This document shows positions 1-12,077 of a stretch of 64,000 nucleotides of DNA, in pieces. The stretch is from Undaria pinnatifida (Eukaryota; Sar; Phaeophyceae; Laminariales; Alariaceae). The stretch covers positions 16,701,629-16,765,628 of the forward strand of contig JABAKD010000002.1 in NCBI GenBank assembly GCA_012845835.1. The letters are read 5' to 3'. Every line of letters begins with the position of its first letter. Within the stretch, counting starts at the first letter, position 1. The notes under the pieces are model-generated. The model had not been told where the DNA came from. It ran no database searches and worked only from the letters and a program-made list of their open reading frames with translations. The translations under genes and the position numbers were made by a program.

Positions 1-2792
1 CGGTCGCGGGCGAGAGCTGTGCATGTGCTAATTGGAACGGCGCGGGGGTGGGGGGCTGCGAACCCTCCCCGCCCCCCGTCTTTGCGAAGAAAGCTGGCGT
101 TCCTCGCCGCTGGACAGCTGGACAGGGGGGTAGGCGATGGCTCCATCGGCGAAGAGAGCGTTGTCACGGGGTCGAATGGCGTTGGCACCAGTCTTAGCTG
201 TGGCTGTTCCAACGGGTCTGGACATTCCAATGAATCTGCTCACTCCAAAGGGTTTGGCCACTCCAACGGATCTGGCCACCCCAACGGATATGTTCACTCC
301 AATGGATCTGTCTCCTCAAAAGGATCTGTCCACTCAAATGGATCTGTTCACTCTAAAGGACCTGTCCACCCCAAAGGATCTGTCCGTTCCAATGGATCTG
401 TCCACAACAACGTCTCTGGCGGTATAGCGGTATCTGGCGATTCCAACGGCTTTGGCGGTATACCGGTATCTATGTGTATACCGGTAGCTGGCGACTGCAA
501 CGGCTCTGGCGGTATACCGGTATCTGGCAACATACCGGTAGCTGGCGACTCCAACGGCTGTGTCAACTCCAATGGATCTGGCGATCCCAACGGCTCTAAC
601 GGTATACCGGTATCTGGCGACTCGTGCTGTGCGGGGTCCAAGTCGACCAGCAGCTCCGGCCGAGTTCCGGATACCATCCCCACAGCCGCGGTTATTGGGT
701 CGGATGATCAGGAACGCATCCGTCGTGCCACCGTGATGCACGCCCTCGCCTGCGTGTGCGCGGCAGCACTGTCAGTCTGCGACGCGGGCGGCGCGGCGGG
801 CGGCCTCGCGGCTTTGGTAGGGGCGCAGGTGCTCCTGCTCGTTACCCTCGCGCCGACGCCTTCGCCGGCGAACGTGGTAACTATTTTTAGGAGTTTCATT
901 CCGCCGGCGGTTGTGTGGTGGAAGGCTGGTTCAGACTTCGGACAGGTGAGGCCGTACATCATGGTGCTGTGTTTTTTGGCATGGCTAGGCCTGGTAGCAC
1001 TGCAACAGCATAAAGGTGCTGTTGGTTATATAGCACTATCCACTAGACTACTTAGTCACTCACTGTGAACGTGTTCTACAAAATACAGCCCCGCTTTCTT
1101 TACTGCGTACCCTACATATCTTTGTATAATCAAGTGGAGAAGGCGGTTCTACAACAAATCCCCCGTTTTCTATACTGCGTACCGTATTTTTGCATGGTAA
1201 AGTGGAGAACGCGGTTCTATGATGAAGATGAAGTCAACTCGTTTTATGAATAGCTCTTTGCCATGAAATCAAGCCCGTGGTTACCGAAAAGTTAGACAAG
1301 CACACTGATGAAAGCGAAAGAAAAAAAAAGCACAAGTGGTACAAAATAATACGTTCACCGCAGTATCTCAAGACCTATCCGCCTTGTTGACCGCTATGTG
1401 TTGCTGTGCTGCGCGATGATGGCGTTTCATACGTTTGCCCTGCTGCGCCGTGACGATACGTGCAGGTGGAAGTGGCTGATGTGTTTGTGTTCGGAGCCAT
1501 CTTTGTCCTTCTAGACGTCGTCGACGGTGCTCTCGCGCGGCGGTCGAAGTCAGGACCAACCCGCGTCGGGGCGGCGCTTGATGTAGAGAGCGACTCGCTC
1601 GCCGTTCTTTTCCTCAGCCTGGCGGCTGCCCGTAAGGTCAGTCAGTCGGGGGGGGGGGGGGGGGTCCACATGTGTTGCTTGCCTTAGTCATTTTACCATT
1701 GACCACGCATCCCTTTCGAGACAGAGCACCGTGGGGGGGGGGACAGAAAACAAGCGCCGCTTGTTTGGCGAGCTACTACAAGTTTGTTGCAACGGTTGCC
1801 AGTTTTCAGACTAGTTGGGTTTCCTTTTTGGTGGGAAGGCTTGTTAAGAGTTATCATGTTTTTTTTGTATGCGCAGTGAAATCAAATGCGTACTTGTAGC
1901 CGTACCGTCGGTACGTTGCGGATCTTTGGACCCACTCTTCGCGCGTCGCGTGAACCCAACGAGGTGTGGAAGGGTTTTGTATGTGCCGCAGCGGTTGAAG
2001 AATTTTAAGCTTGTGACTCGTGATTCCGATGTGAGGTCAGGAGGGCTCGCGATTCCAGCATTCAAGTACCCAACACACCCACCCATGAACATGCGTGCAT
2101 CCTCTGACTCACGCGGCCCCTTTACGACCAGGATCCTGTTTGCATCAAACTTTCTGGTTGCCACCGATAATCCTTGTCCTGGCTGGAGCTACCAACTTCC
2201 TGCTTAAGTGCTATATATATGTTGCGGGTACCATGCACATGTCGCTCCCCACGCCGTTTGTGTCCCCCTATCTCTTGTCTCTCTCCAAGCGACGCCCTCT
2301 CCAAAGCCCAACCGCCGCGTTCGATGTTTCCATTCCCCCCACCCCATCATTCCCCTTCCAACACGTCAGGCGTGGCGCGGTGGCTTCATTGCTGGTATCC
2401 TACGGTACCTTTTCGTGCTCGCCACCGGCGCTCGTGAACTCCCGCCCTCCCCGATCGGCCCCGCCGGGCGGTGGCTGGCTAAAGTCGCCGCTCTTGCCAG
2501 CGTCGCCGCGCTTGCTCTCTCGATCGGAAGTGTCGACGGTACCGCCGATGACACAGCCGTCACCCTTACGACGGGACAAAGGGTGTGGGCGGGAGCGGCA
2601 GGGGCGCCGTCGGTGCTCCCTTGCGCCGTTGGAGTTGCCGTACTTTGTGCGTCGTTTTCGGTCGATTTTTATCAGATTTGGATCGTGCTGCCGCGCGAAG
2701 CGTCCGTCGCCGCCGCCGCCACTACCGCTGCCACTACCACCGTCACTACCACCACCGCTTCCACCGCCACACTCGTAGCGGTAACAAGTTAG
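1..2792 (+). CDS. CDP-alcohol phosphatidyltransferase family protein (5' partial)
   Basis: Predicted membrane enzyme that transfers a phospho-head group from a CDP-alcohol to an alcohol acceptor. Proposed exons are 1-945, 1466-1636 and 2370-2792, all joined in phase 0 (CAG|GTGAGG, then AAG|GTCAGT; acceptors TGCAG and GTCAG). Exon 1 ends with PANVVTIFRSFIPP, like the first helix of the family. Exon 2 carries the CDP-binding signature DG-x2-AR...G-x3-D-x3-D (DGALARR ... GAALDVESD); the AR-to-G gap is 9 residues, one more than the usual 8. Exon 3 starts WRGGFIAGILRYLFVLA, typical of bacterial-type members, and ends in an Ala/Thr-rich tail. The frame is open from base 1 with no convincing ATG, so the start lies upstream of the window. 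About 310 N-terminal residues are low-complexity Asn/Gly/Ser repeats, unusual for the family. The exact substrate cannot be told. Intron 2 carries a LINE fragment. Confidence 0.72.
200..640 (+). repeat. Degenerate coding minisatellite (Asn-Gly-Ser repeats)
   Basis: Units of about 18 bp (CCAATGGATCTGTCCACTC-like) run from about 200 to 410 and code for (H/V)SNGS-type hexapeptides. They pass into units containing GGTATACCGGTATCTGGCGA that code for GGIPVSGDSNG. The array lies inside exon 1 of the phosphatidyltransferase gene and keeps its frame. The opposite strand is also open here, which is a side-effect of the repeat and not a second gene. Confidence 0.75.
1648..1742 (-). mobile_element. LINE 3'-end fragment flanked by G runs
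   Basis: Positions 1665-1732 match the 3' end of the LINE-like elements at 46205-46523 and 31885-32608 (shared TTGCTTGCCTTAGTCATTT and GACCACGCATCCCTTTC). The fragment is bounded by a run of 17 G (1648-1664) and a run of 10 G (1733-1742). It sits in intron 2 of the phosphatidyltransferase gene in antisense orientation, 11 bases after the donor site. Confidence 0.6.
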
Positions 2793-3104
2793 CATGTGCC
2801 CCGGGAAAAGTACCCGTGTAAACGGGTAACATGCCCCGGAAAAAGGGTGGCAAAAAGGGTAAAAGCATACCTTTGTAAGGAGTAGCGTGCACTGGATTGG
2901 AAGCGATGATGGAAAGGAAGCGATTACCTAGGCAGTTTAGCTGCGTCTACCCTAGCGGCGCGATATTTAGGGGGCGAGCAGACCGTTCGCTCTAGCGGAA
3001 GCTGAACGGGGTCAGCAGGCTAGGGAGAGAGGAGATAGATGCTATTGTTGGTGACGCCGGCAAAACTGTTTTGTGGTGGGAGATAAGACCGCGACCGTGA
3101 CCCA

Positions 3105-3240
3105 CGGAGTTACTCATCGGGTCATACATTGGGTCACCCATCGGGTAGCCTATCGAGTAGCCCGTCGGGTGTTCCATCGGGTAGCCCATCGGGTATTCCA
3201 TCGGGCTATCCGTCGGGTATTCTGTCGGGTGACACGCAGG
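3105..3240. repeat. 10-bp minisatellite (ATCGGGTAGC-like)
   Basis: About thirteen degenerate decamers of the type CATCGGGTAG / CATCGGGTAT / CGTCGGGTGT follow one another. They give artificial open frames on both strands. Confidence 0.8.
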
Positions 3241-4604
3241 GCCCGGGTCACGCAAACGGTCTACGGAGATCGAAGATGAAGCTGCGTCTGTAGGGAACTG
3301 CAGGCTGCTGATTGCTGGTTAGCTACTGGCTTCAACGAGCCTGGGCGTAGGGACCCACGTGCAGGTGCGACCGGCCAAGAAATGAAGAAGGAAGGAGCTC
3401 CCATGACAGCTGGTGGTGGTGTAACTGTGATCTCTCGCCCGACAGGGCCTCAGGGCCTCGGCTTTGGCGACATTCGAAGCGACACGGGTGATGAGTGGCA
3501 TGCAGGTTTTGTACAGCACGAAACCGCTGGCTGCTAGGTGGGCTCCTTGGCGACCAGTTCGGGCGTCAATCGGGTTCATCGAAAATGAACCCCTTTATAC
3601 CAGTAATTGCACCCCATGACGCCTGCTAGAATAGAGGTATGCCACTTTTGGGCGAATATATTTGCTGAATTTCGGGACTCCTTAACCCGTTATCGCTGGA
3701 ATGTCATTCTGTTTGTGCTTTTCGATTTGGTTGTATACCTAGGACATAACAGTATTCACTGGGGAGCACTTTGCCCCTCCCCCGTAGTTCGGGCGAGGTA
3801 TAGAGCTATTCAAGTGAGGAGCCTCAACAAAAATGTTGTATCTCTACCGTAGCAGGCGTTTTTTGAGGGGGGAGGGGTGAAACTGACTTGGGATTAGTGT
3901 AGAATATGTTTTTGGGAATGAGGAGAGGGTTATTACGGTCGGACGGGAATATTCTAGGCACGTAGGTTTGTCTACCGACACAATTACAGCTCGGTGGAGT
4001 TTTATGTGTTTCATGCTCCTAGCACAGCCGTCTCATACTCGTATACATATGTACCACTCTGAACGGAAGTATGGGGAGACCTGTTGTGGTACTCATATGA
4101 ATATCATGCCAACGATACGTACAGTTTCGCCCACAATAGTGAAAAACAAACAAAACAAACAGTGATAGTCGCCTTGAATCGGCTGAACTCACTCGTCAGC
4201 AAATTTTGGTGGCTTACTGGAAAAACGGCTCATTGCTACTTTCAATTGGCGTGAAGGTAGTCTGCTTGGTGTCAAGATGAGTCATAGCGGACTCCGATAT
4301 CCCGGACGATGGTTTGTATAGATGTGTTGCTTTGCAATGCTGGGTAAGCTCTCCCTTCTGCTGGAAGTGCTCGACGTCTCGAGCTACTGTGGGTTTTTGG
4401 AGTCGCTACTGGCCCGTTCGTGCGCCGAAAGCTTAGCCGCAGCCGTCGCCACCGCGGTGTGTTTTTGTGCGTGTTTTGTGTGCTTGTATATTTTGTGTGC
4501 TTTATGTGTTTTGTAAAGTTTTGTGATGTCGCCGTTCCCCCCGTAGCACTCGACGGGTTTTCCTGCTGTACGATACAATAGAAATTGTATTCCCTTGACC
4601 GGGT

Positions 4605-4760
4605 CTAGCTTGCCTGCTTTGCTTGCTTTGCCTGCTTTGCTTGCTTTGCCTGCTTTGCTTGCTTTGAGTGCTTTGCTTGTTTTGCCTGCCTTGCTTGATT
4701 TGCTTGCTTGGCTTGCTTGGCTTGCTTGGCTTGCTTTTTTTGCTTGGCTTGCTATTAATA
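4605..4760. repeat. 9-bp minisatellite (TTGCTTTGC)
   Basis: Tandem CTGCTTTGC/TTGCTTTGC units drift into CTTGCTTGG units at the 3' end. The Leu/Ala-rich open frames across it are a by-product of the repeat. Confidence 0.8.
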
Positions 4761-6779
4761 TGCTTTGTGCTTTGCTTGCTTCATTACTGTTTGTTTATGG
4801 AGCGGGGGCGCGGGGGGCGGGCATGTATAGGCCTCATATTTTGTAGACTTCCCCAGTAGGAAGGCCTCACGTTTTGTAGAGTACACCCGTAGGCATGTCA
4901 CGTTTCGTGTTTAGGGAAATTCTAAAGGACGCAAAAAAAACACACGATATACTCACGAATTTGATATAGTTTGTTGACGTTTTCTCTCTGGTTGCTTTTA
5001 GAACTCTTCAATATCAAGATTAGTGACTATAGCACCACCATTGATGAAAATGTCACTTTTTTTGTCGCGATTTGAGATATGTGTTTTTCGCTGGCTACCA
5101 CCCGTTCCACACTGTTGGTCGGGTCTTCGGGCCATGAATCCCGATGGCCGCCGGTTTCGTCTCTGCTGCCGTCTAAAATTTCAATTGCGAAGGGTTTTTT
5201 ACAGTCTTATGAGGAGTGGTCGGACACTCTTAACACGCCCTCGGGCGCTCGCGTCCTCAAGGCCTGCCCATCGATGTTTAACCCGATATGTATTGTACCA
5301 GTCTAGTATTTAAGGTATCAGGAAGATTGGGCTATTTTGCGACCATATCCAAACATACCTTATGTTTGCGATCAAACCGGTTTTGGATTAGGTTGCCTTT
5401 GCTCACCTTGCAAGGCTTGTTCGGTGAATCTGCAGAACGTTGACCCCTTCAGAATTGCAGCCACGTTTTTGGGGACAGCCTTCTTGGATTTTCACCATTA
5501 CACCATTACAGTAGAGGTCCCCCAATAAGGCTGTGGTGTGGTATAAAGAGCAACGTGACCGCCTTATTGAGGGAAGCCGTCTTGTTCAGTCCACGTTGTG
5601 AGTGCAATTCCCCAATCGTACCAAGCGATTTTGGCCGCCATATATCGGGATACCGCGGTACTCAGACCGCCCTCTATCCCTACTCTAGCGTGAAATTCGT
5701 TTTGAAGCGGTGAAAGGGGTAAGACGCCATTAACTTGATCTGCTGTTTTGCGACACCTCGCCTTCGTAGCAGCGCTGGTCTGTGCTATGATAACAACGTA
5801 GGCTGAGCTTGTTTCCGATCACGTTTTGGGTCAATCTGCCTACGGCCGTGAAGGCAGCACCGCTTGGTTTTGCTGTTTTGCGACGCCTTCCTAGGGCTGT
5901 TTCTAGTGCTAGGACAGCGAAGCCTGCCACGGTAGAGGTTCACCCATTCATTTTTTTGCCGAGGCTCCCAACCTATTGTGGAGCTCTCTTTGCCTTATTC
6001 AGGGGGAGGCAAAAAACTGATTTGGAGGAAAATAAACTTTCTGTCTCGTGAACGATGCAAAGGGCTAGGGAACAACCAAACGCTTTGCCCGAAACGGTTT
6101 AACCCTTTTCCAACTCCGAAAGTGTTTCTACTCTACTCTAACTTCAAGTGCGTTGTCCCCATTTTGGGAGTGCGGTGCTAAAAGGGTTAAATTCCGACGG
6201 TTTGGGGTTAAATCATTTTGGGGCTCATGTACAGCGACAAAACGATAGTATACGGTAAGCACGTGCTGTACAGCGACAAAGCGAAGTATGTGCAAGCACG
6301 GTTGGTATCATGGTGCGAGCATGCAACACGCGGCAGCAGTGCAAGCAATGCGCGTGTTTTCGTCACAGGTACTTGCTTGCGTTGGAGTGCGTTCGACATT
6401 GAGAAACTTCGCCAACTAATCTACTTTCAGCATCTCCGCTTGCTGTCCGTGTGAAGGATGCTGTGAACAATCGCCATCTGTATTCGTCAGCTTTTCCCAC
6501 CGAAGCCCCAAAAAGAGCTAAGGAACTTCGGCGTTCATAAACCGTTTGAGCCCAAAAGTGCTACATCTATCTACTGTAGCACGCGTCTAGCCCTGTGCTT
6601 TCTTCTGGTTCTGCCGCCACGACGGCACGGCGACGCGGACGGGCCGGTAGATAGACCCACGCTCGGCGTTGAGTACCTTTCGCAGGCGCACCAGTACAGA
6701 TCCTGGCGGCACTTAACCGCGAGGAGTTCGATTGACAGCCGTTTTCCGAGCACGAGTTTCAAGAGCGGGCTTCATCTCG

Positions 6780-8170
6780 AGCCCTGAACGATGGGGTGGG
6801 GTGGTGAACGATGGGTGGGATGGGATGGGACGGACTGATACGGGATGGAATGCAAGGGGTATGGTGGGATGGGATGGGATGAGACCGGATGGAATATGAG
6901 GGAATATGACGGGATAGGGCTGGATGGGCTGTGATATGGCCCGTTCGTTCCATGCCGGCGATTGCGAAGCATTCGGAGAGCATTATTTTCTATTGCCGCA
7001 TATCTGGCGTGTGTTTTTGTTGATCGGATTGTCCTGCTTGGACTCGGGGGACACACGATGCCGGCATGGTACGTCATGACATCGTAACCCATCTACAGTA
7101 GAGCGATAGTAGTGAACACGTCTAGAGCGATAGTCGTAAAAATACCACTATCGACAATAATCCATTCACCGCGACGAGTAAGGGCTGTCTGGGGCAAGAT
7201 TGCTTGAGGCGTGTTACGCGGAATGGGATGGAATGGGACAGGACGGGATGTGATGCGATGGGACGGGATGGGGCGGGATGGGGTCTGATAGGCCGTGTGG
7301 TTGCCTGCCGGCGATTGCAAAGTGTTCGAAGATCATTCGCATTTTTGGTCGCGTGTCTGGCGAGTATATTTCGTTGATTGAATTGTCCTGTTTCGATTCG
7401 GGGGAGACACGGTACCGGTATGGTACCTGATTTACCGGCCCGAATGGAGGGGGACTGGAGCAACTTGCCACCCCGCTTGAGGCATATCAAGTGGGATGGG
7501 ATGGGATGGGATGGGATGGGATGGGATGGGATGGGATGGGATGGGATGGGATGGGGTGAGACGGGATAAAATGGGATGGGATGAGTGGAACGCGATGGGA
7601 TGGAACGAGATGGGATGGGATGGGGGGGAGTAGGGTGGGGTCGGATGGAGTTACAGGCCGTTCGTTGCACGTCGGTGGCTTCGAAACGTTTTGAGGGCGT
7701 TCCGGTTTTTTAGTTGCGTCCCAGGCGTGAATTTTTGTGCGTTGAAATTTTCTCTTGGGATTCGGGGAAGAGAGGGCATCGGTATGGTAATACTGGTTGA
7801 CCGTGGCGAAGGGGCTGACTGTGGCAAGATTGCCACCTCTCTTGGGACGTGTCAGGCGGGATGGGATGGAGTGGGATGGGATGGGATGGGATGGAATGGG
7901 ATGGGATGGGTTGGGATGGGATAGGTTAAGATGGAACGGGATAAGCATAGATTGGCTGGGGTGGGATAGGTCATTCGTGGTATGCCAGCGATTTCGATAC
8001 TTTTGAGGGCGTTCGATTTTTTTTGGTTGCGTTCCTGGCGTGTACTTGTGTTGCATTGTTCTGTCGGGATTCGGGGGAGACACGGTACCGGCATGGTACC
8101 CCATTTACCGCGACGACTAGGGGCTAGCGGATTGCCGCCCCTCTTGAGGCATGTCAGGCTAAGACACATT
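6780..8170. repeat. Higher-order tandem repeat with GGGAT arrays
   Basis: Four successive units each hold a GGGAT/GGGATG array (6780-6930, 7210-7280, 7490-7650, 7855-7965) followed by a conserved non-repetitive block. The block reads GCCGGCGATTGCGAA ... TTCGGGGGAGACACGGTACCGG. Blocks start near 6953, 7306, 7670 and 7983, giving periods of about 310-365 bp. The third array contains more than ten perfect GGGAT copies. The Pro/Ser-rich open frames on the minus strand are repeat translations, not genes. Confidence 0.85.
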
Positions 8171-9544
8171 AGGGAGGGCCCAAGTTATCCCGGGATAGTG
8201 TCCCCAGTGTAGTGTTGGCGACAGCAGTCGGTTCGAAGACAGGACCACCGTCAGTGTGTCGGAAAATACAGAGAGTGCTCTATTGAGGTTACAGGGTTAG
8301 ACCATTCGTAGTAGCAGATTGCGGCGAGGAGTCGTAACCGAGAGGCTGAACGATAGTGTCATTGTTATAGCCTCGTGGGGACAGGAAACCACGCTGTTGC
8401 TAGTTTGCCGGGGGTTAGCGTATGTAGTTCGGGCGTCCGGACCGCCTTAGGGTGGTCATGAGGATGTGTTTTTTCGTGTAAGAGTTGTGGGGCGTTTCGG
8501 TCTATATACGGAAACGGACCGAACTGATGATTTTCGTGAAAACCGGGAAAATTTCAGCAACGGTGAAGGATGTCGAAGGCGTTGCTTGCCGCCGTTTGGG
8601 CTATATGTACGTAGATACCAGGGTGTGCGTTGCGTTTTCGTCCTATTAATAGTGATTTTGATAACAGGGTCATGTGTCGATGGCATCGTTCTTTTTGTTC
8701 ATAGGTACGGGGGGTGAATTTGTTTTGTTGGTCGGCTTTGTGAATTCCAGACGGTGTATCTGTGTGCTATTAATATAAATAATACCCTGGTAGCTACGTG
8801 CCAGGGTGTCGGTACTTCGTTCGTAGTTGAGTACATCTGAAGGGATTAAGAACGATAGCAGAGGCGAGCGGTTATTATCAAGGGTAGCGGTTGCGTGATA
8901 TCTGCTAACGTGTTGTGCTGTATGTAGCTCTTGTTTGGCGGATTTGGCGGGGTTTTAGTGCCTGCCTTCAGGGTAGCGTGTTGTGTTGTACGTACCAGGT
9001 CTTGAAAATGTGTGTTCGAAGGAAAAATGCAGTTTTTTCCGCCGTAAGTGTTGGACGAAATTACCGTCGAGTGCTTGCATTATATAGACCCCGGTATGAT
9101 ATACCTGGTGGAGTTGAGGATAATAAAAGGCTTCGATCACTTTCTATGGGTGGGATGCTTGAAATGTTTGGTATTTTGTCAGGTTTTATTCCAAACATTG
9201 CACCAACAAAAGTGCATTTGTCAAATGCGTTTATACCTCAAGCCCTCCGTTATCAAGGTTCTGCGAATTGACATTGGCCATTTCATTCGGCGCGTTTCGT
9301 TAGCAAGACTCAGTGACAAAGCTTGGCATGTCGCCAAAAATAATAAATGCTCCACCTCGAACACTGCTGCGGCGCCATTAAAAACGACCCGAACGGCACT
9401 GTTGCAACGGGAAGGGGCTTCGTAAGACATCCGGCAGCGGCATGCGGCCTGAAAATGGCTTCTGTGATACCATGCAGTATAGCCGCAGGAATCACCCGTT
9501 TGGGACCCAAGTTTAGCGGTAAAAAAAACAAGGTTTTACACCGG

Positions 9545-9715
9545 CCGGGTCATTCTTCGCTGGTCGGGTCGGGTCACTTGACCTGTCCCGACCCGACCCG
9601 CCTCGTGAGGTTTCCCATACTTCATGACCGGGGCCTGCTCGACCCGCGATATTTTGAAAACATACTGACTCGGCCCGCGGGTCGCGGGACCCGTGAAAAG
9701 CCTTGAAAAGCCTTA
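9545..9715. repeat. GGGTC/GACCC foldback element, copy 1
   Basis: Contains GGTCGGGTCGGGTCACTTGACC opposite CCCGACCCGACCCG arms, then ATATTTTGAAAACATACTGAC, and ends GGGACCCGTGAAAAGCCTTG. The same arrangement recurs at 38880-39128 and 44712-44998. Confidence 0.6.
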
Positions 9716-11148
9716 AAAAAACAACGATATATTGCGATCTTAGCAATCGTCTATGGACGGTGAGCGCGCAGTAGCAGGTTAAAAGCGTATCTACGAGTAT
9801 CACAATGCTGCAGGCGTGTCGCTCAGCTCCTCGCATTGCACTTCGGGCGAATCCCCTACCAGTCACAGCAGTATCCCCCGACAGCCCAGGTTATTCGGTG
9901 TTGGTCGGGCTATTCGGTGTTGGTCGATACTGCAAGACCAAAGCTACGACAGGGGGGTCATTTTGGGGGTGGGGGCTTTTTTCAAGCGCGGCCCGAGGTG
10001 ACTCGGGCGAATGCTCTCCCTGTGGTTCCTTTGCGTTCTTAACCGTTCGCGTCGCCGTCAAGTTGGCGATATCAATCCGCAATGGAATGGCTGGGCTGTC
10101 TACGCCGCGCCAAACAAACCACGCCTAAGTTATTTTCGTCGGTGAGATACGCATTCACTCGTGCGAGTACACCTCAAAAGCCCGTCTGTGAAAAGGGGAG
10201 GACCCCCCCCCCCTACGGTATACCCTTGGTCGAAATCGTCACTTTTTTCGTCCGAACTTACCGGGCGATTTTCACATCTGAAGCCCTTAAGGGGTTAAAC
10301 AAGAACATTTGGTCACTGTACCAGCGTTAAAGATTGTACACAACGCGAGGCTAACTTTTCTGGGGGCGTTAACCCCTTTAGAGCCCCCAAATCCCACCCT
10401 ATACTAACTTCAAGTAAATTTGTCCCCAAAAAGGGGTTCCAGTAGTGAAGGCGTTAAGGTGATTGGGATGAACAAATCGCGCTCAGCGGAGAGAGCTACA
10501 CTAAATCCTACATATTGGCCTGTGTGTTCAAGGTCGGTGGCACTATGAGGGTGCAAGCCTTGATGGAGGTTGGGTGCCTCTTATTTGCCGGCCCATACCG
10601 TATGTAGGTAGCGAGTCATCAAAAGCTGAACGACAGCAACCATGATTGCTTGTTGCTGCCGCGAACCCGTCAGGCGACACGATAGCACCGGGTACCTGTC
10701 ACACCCGAGTTCTACCCACCTCAGCGCACACCTGTCACAACGTTCTGCCGCCTTTCGCCAGCCAATAGAGGGGAGCATCACGCAGCTTGCAAAGTATCGA
10801 ACGCGTATGGCCGGCGTATCACGCTGCAGCTCGCGAACCTGAATACAGCATAAAGACTACACAGTGGTCGAAACTCACAGCTGACGCATTCGTAATTGTA
10901 TTCATAACAAAACCTGAGGATGAACGACTGCGCAATAACTCGAACTCATACATATATAAAGCTGGCGTTTTTGTAGGATGTTTTATAATGACGAACAAAA
11001 ATACACCTCAGCTGTGAGATGGAGAATTTCACCGAGTCTAACATTTGCAAGCCGCGTGTGATCGTAAAGCTGAGTATCAACGTGGTTGATCAATCTCGCA
11101 GCAGACATGTTTTTCGTATTTTTGGCTTTTATCGCAAACAAAGCAACG

Positions 11149-11196
11149 CCTAAGGGTTCGACTAAGGGTTCGACTAAGGGTTCGACTAAGGGTTCG
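11149..11196. repeat. 12-bp tandem repeat (CTAAGGGTTCGA)
   Basis: Four perfect consecutive copies of CTAAGGGTTCGA. Confidence 0.9.
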
Positions 11197-11559
11197 ACTA
11201 ACCAAACACCGTCCAAGGTAACACGACACCACCCAAGGAAACAAAACACGACCGAAAAAGGAATGGTATAACGATACTACCCGATCTCTACAGTGAGGAG
11301 GAAAGCCTCTCCAATCTGCGTCGAAAACTCTTCACGGGGTACACCTTCCTTTGACCCTTTTTTGCTACTGCTGCAGCGTTGTACGGAAACATCAAAGCCT
11401 AACTCCAAGCATCATGTCCCCGAAACGAAAGGACGCATATCAAACCAATAAAGCGTCTCAAGGTTATCACCTAAGGGGCTCCGTGCTGATTTGACAGAAA
11501 TTCACAAGTCAGACAGATGATCTATCTTCACTTGATGATATAGATCTTTCAGAGGGAAG

Positions 11560-11770
11560 ATATGTATGATCTATCTAGCTCATGTTACCAGGTGGGAGCC
11601 GTACGATCTGCACGATCTAGCACATGTTTCCTGCGTTGGACTTGCACTCTATATATAAAAATCCCGTACAACATCTCATAACGGCAGATGCAGGATCTAC
11701 TGTAGATGATCTACATGATCTATATGATCTATATGATCTATATGATCTATACTATTTATATGATCTAGTT
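11560..11770 (+). repeat. GATCT-rich dispersed element, copy 1
   Basis: Carries GATCTGCACGATCTAGCACATGTTTCC-type sequence, then AACGGCAGATGCAGGATCTACT, and ends in GATCTATAT tandem units (11700-11760). Related copies lie at 36470-36645 (+), 33180-33345 (-) and partly at 19800-19880 (-). Confidence 0.6.
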
Positions 11771-12077
11771 CGTGATCTGTTCGAGGTGTGTAAAGTTGTA
11801 CGTAGCCTGACGAACAATCCCATGGCCGGTATGCAACGATATATATGGTAAAATGCCAAAACGGTTTTCCGACGGGTTTGGGTATTTCCTCAGCTGCAGA
11901 TCCCCCGTCGGCGAGAAACGTGACGGCCAAAAAAGCCCGAAAAAGGGATACCCCCCTGCTGTAGCACGCTTCTCCTCTCCCTAACTCTTTTACTTCTGCA
12001 CTGTCCAAAAACGTGTCTATCTAACTATAAATCCAAGTAACGTGCCCCCGAAACGGGAGTGCTCTCCTAACGGGGTT

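Larger units (their letters stand above)
2793..6779. other. Intergenic, no gene recognised
   Basis: No open frame here shows conserved-protein character. It contains a 10-bp minisatellite at 3105-3240, a TGCTTTGC-type repeat at 4605-4760, one copy of the CTATACTAA-like dispersed 60-mer near 6125-6190 and a fragment containing GGGGCTCATGTACAGCGAC near 6220. Short open frames (for example 3607-3852 and 5023-5313) have no supporting features. Confidence 0.5.
8171..12077. other. Intergenic, repeats only
   Basis: No gene recognised. It contains a GGGTC foldback element (9545-9715), a copy of the CTATACTAACTTCAAGT dispersed repeat (about 10395-10460), a 12-bp tandem repeat (11149-11196) and a GATCT-rich dispersed element (11560-11770). 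The longest frames (8915-9271, 9347-9706, 9805-10128) lack conserved motifs. Confidence 0.5.

Noticed and set aside
2095-2778. 227-codon plus-strand frame overlapping phosphatidyltransferase exon 3
   Set aside because: Shadow frame; the overlapping frame carries the RYLFVLA family motif and joins in phase.
6759-8169. Pro/Ser/His-rich minus-strand frames that could look like a repetitive secreted protein
   Set aside because: They follow the GGGAT array and continue in several frames at once; no start context or splice structure.
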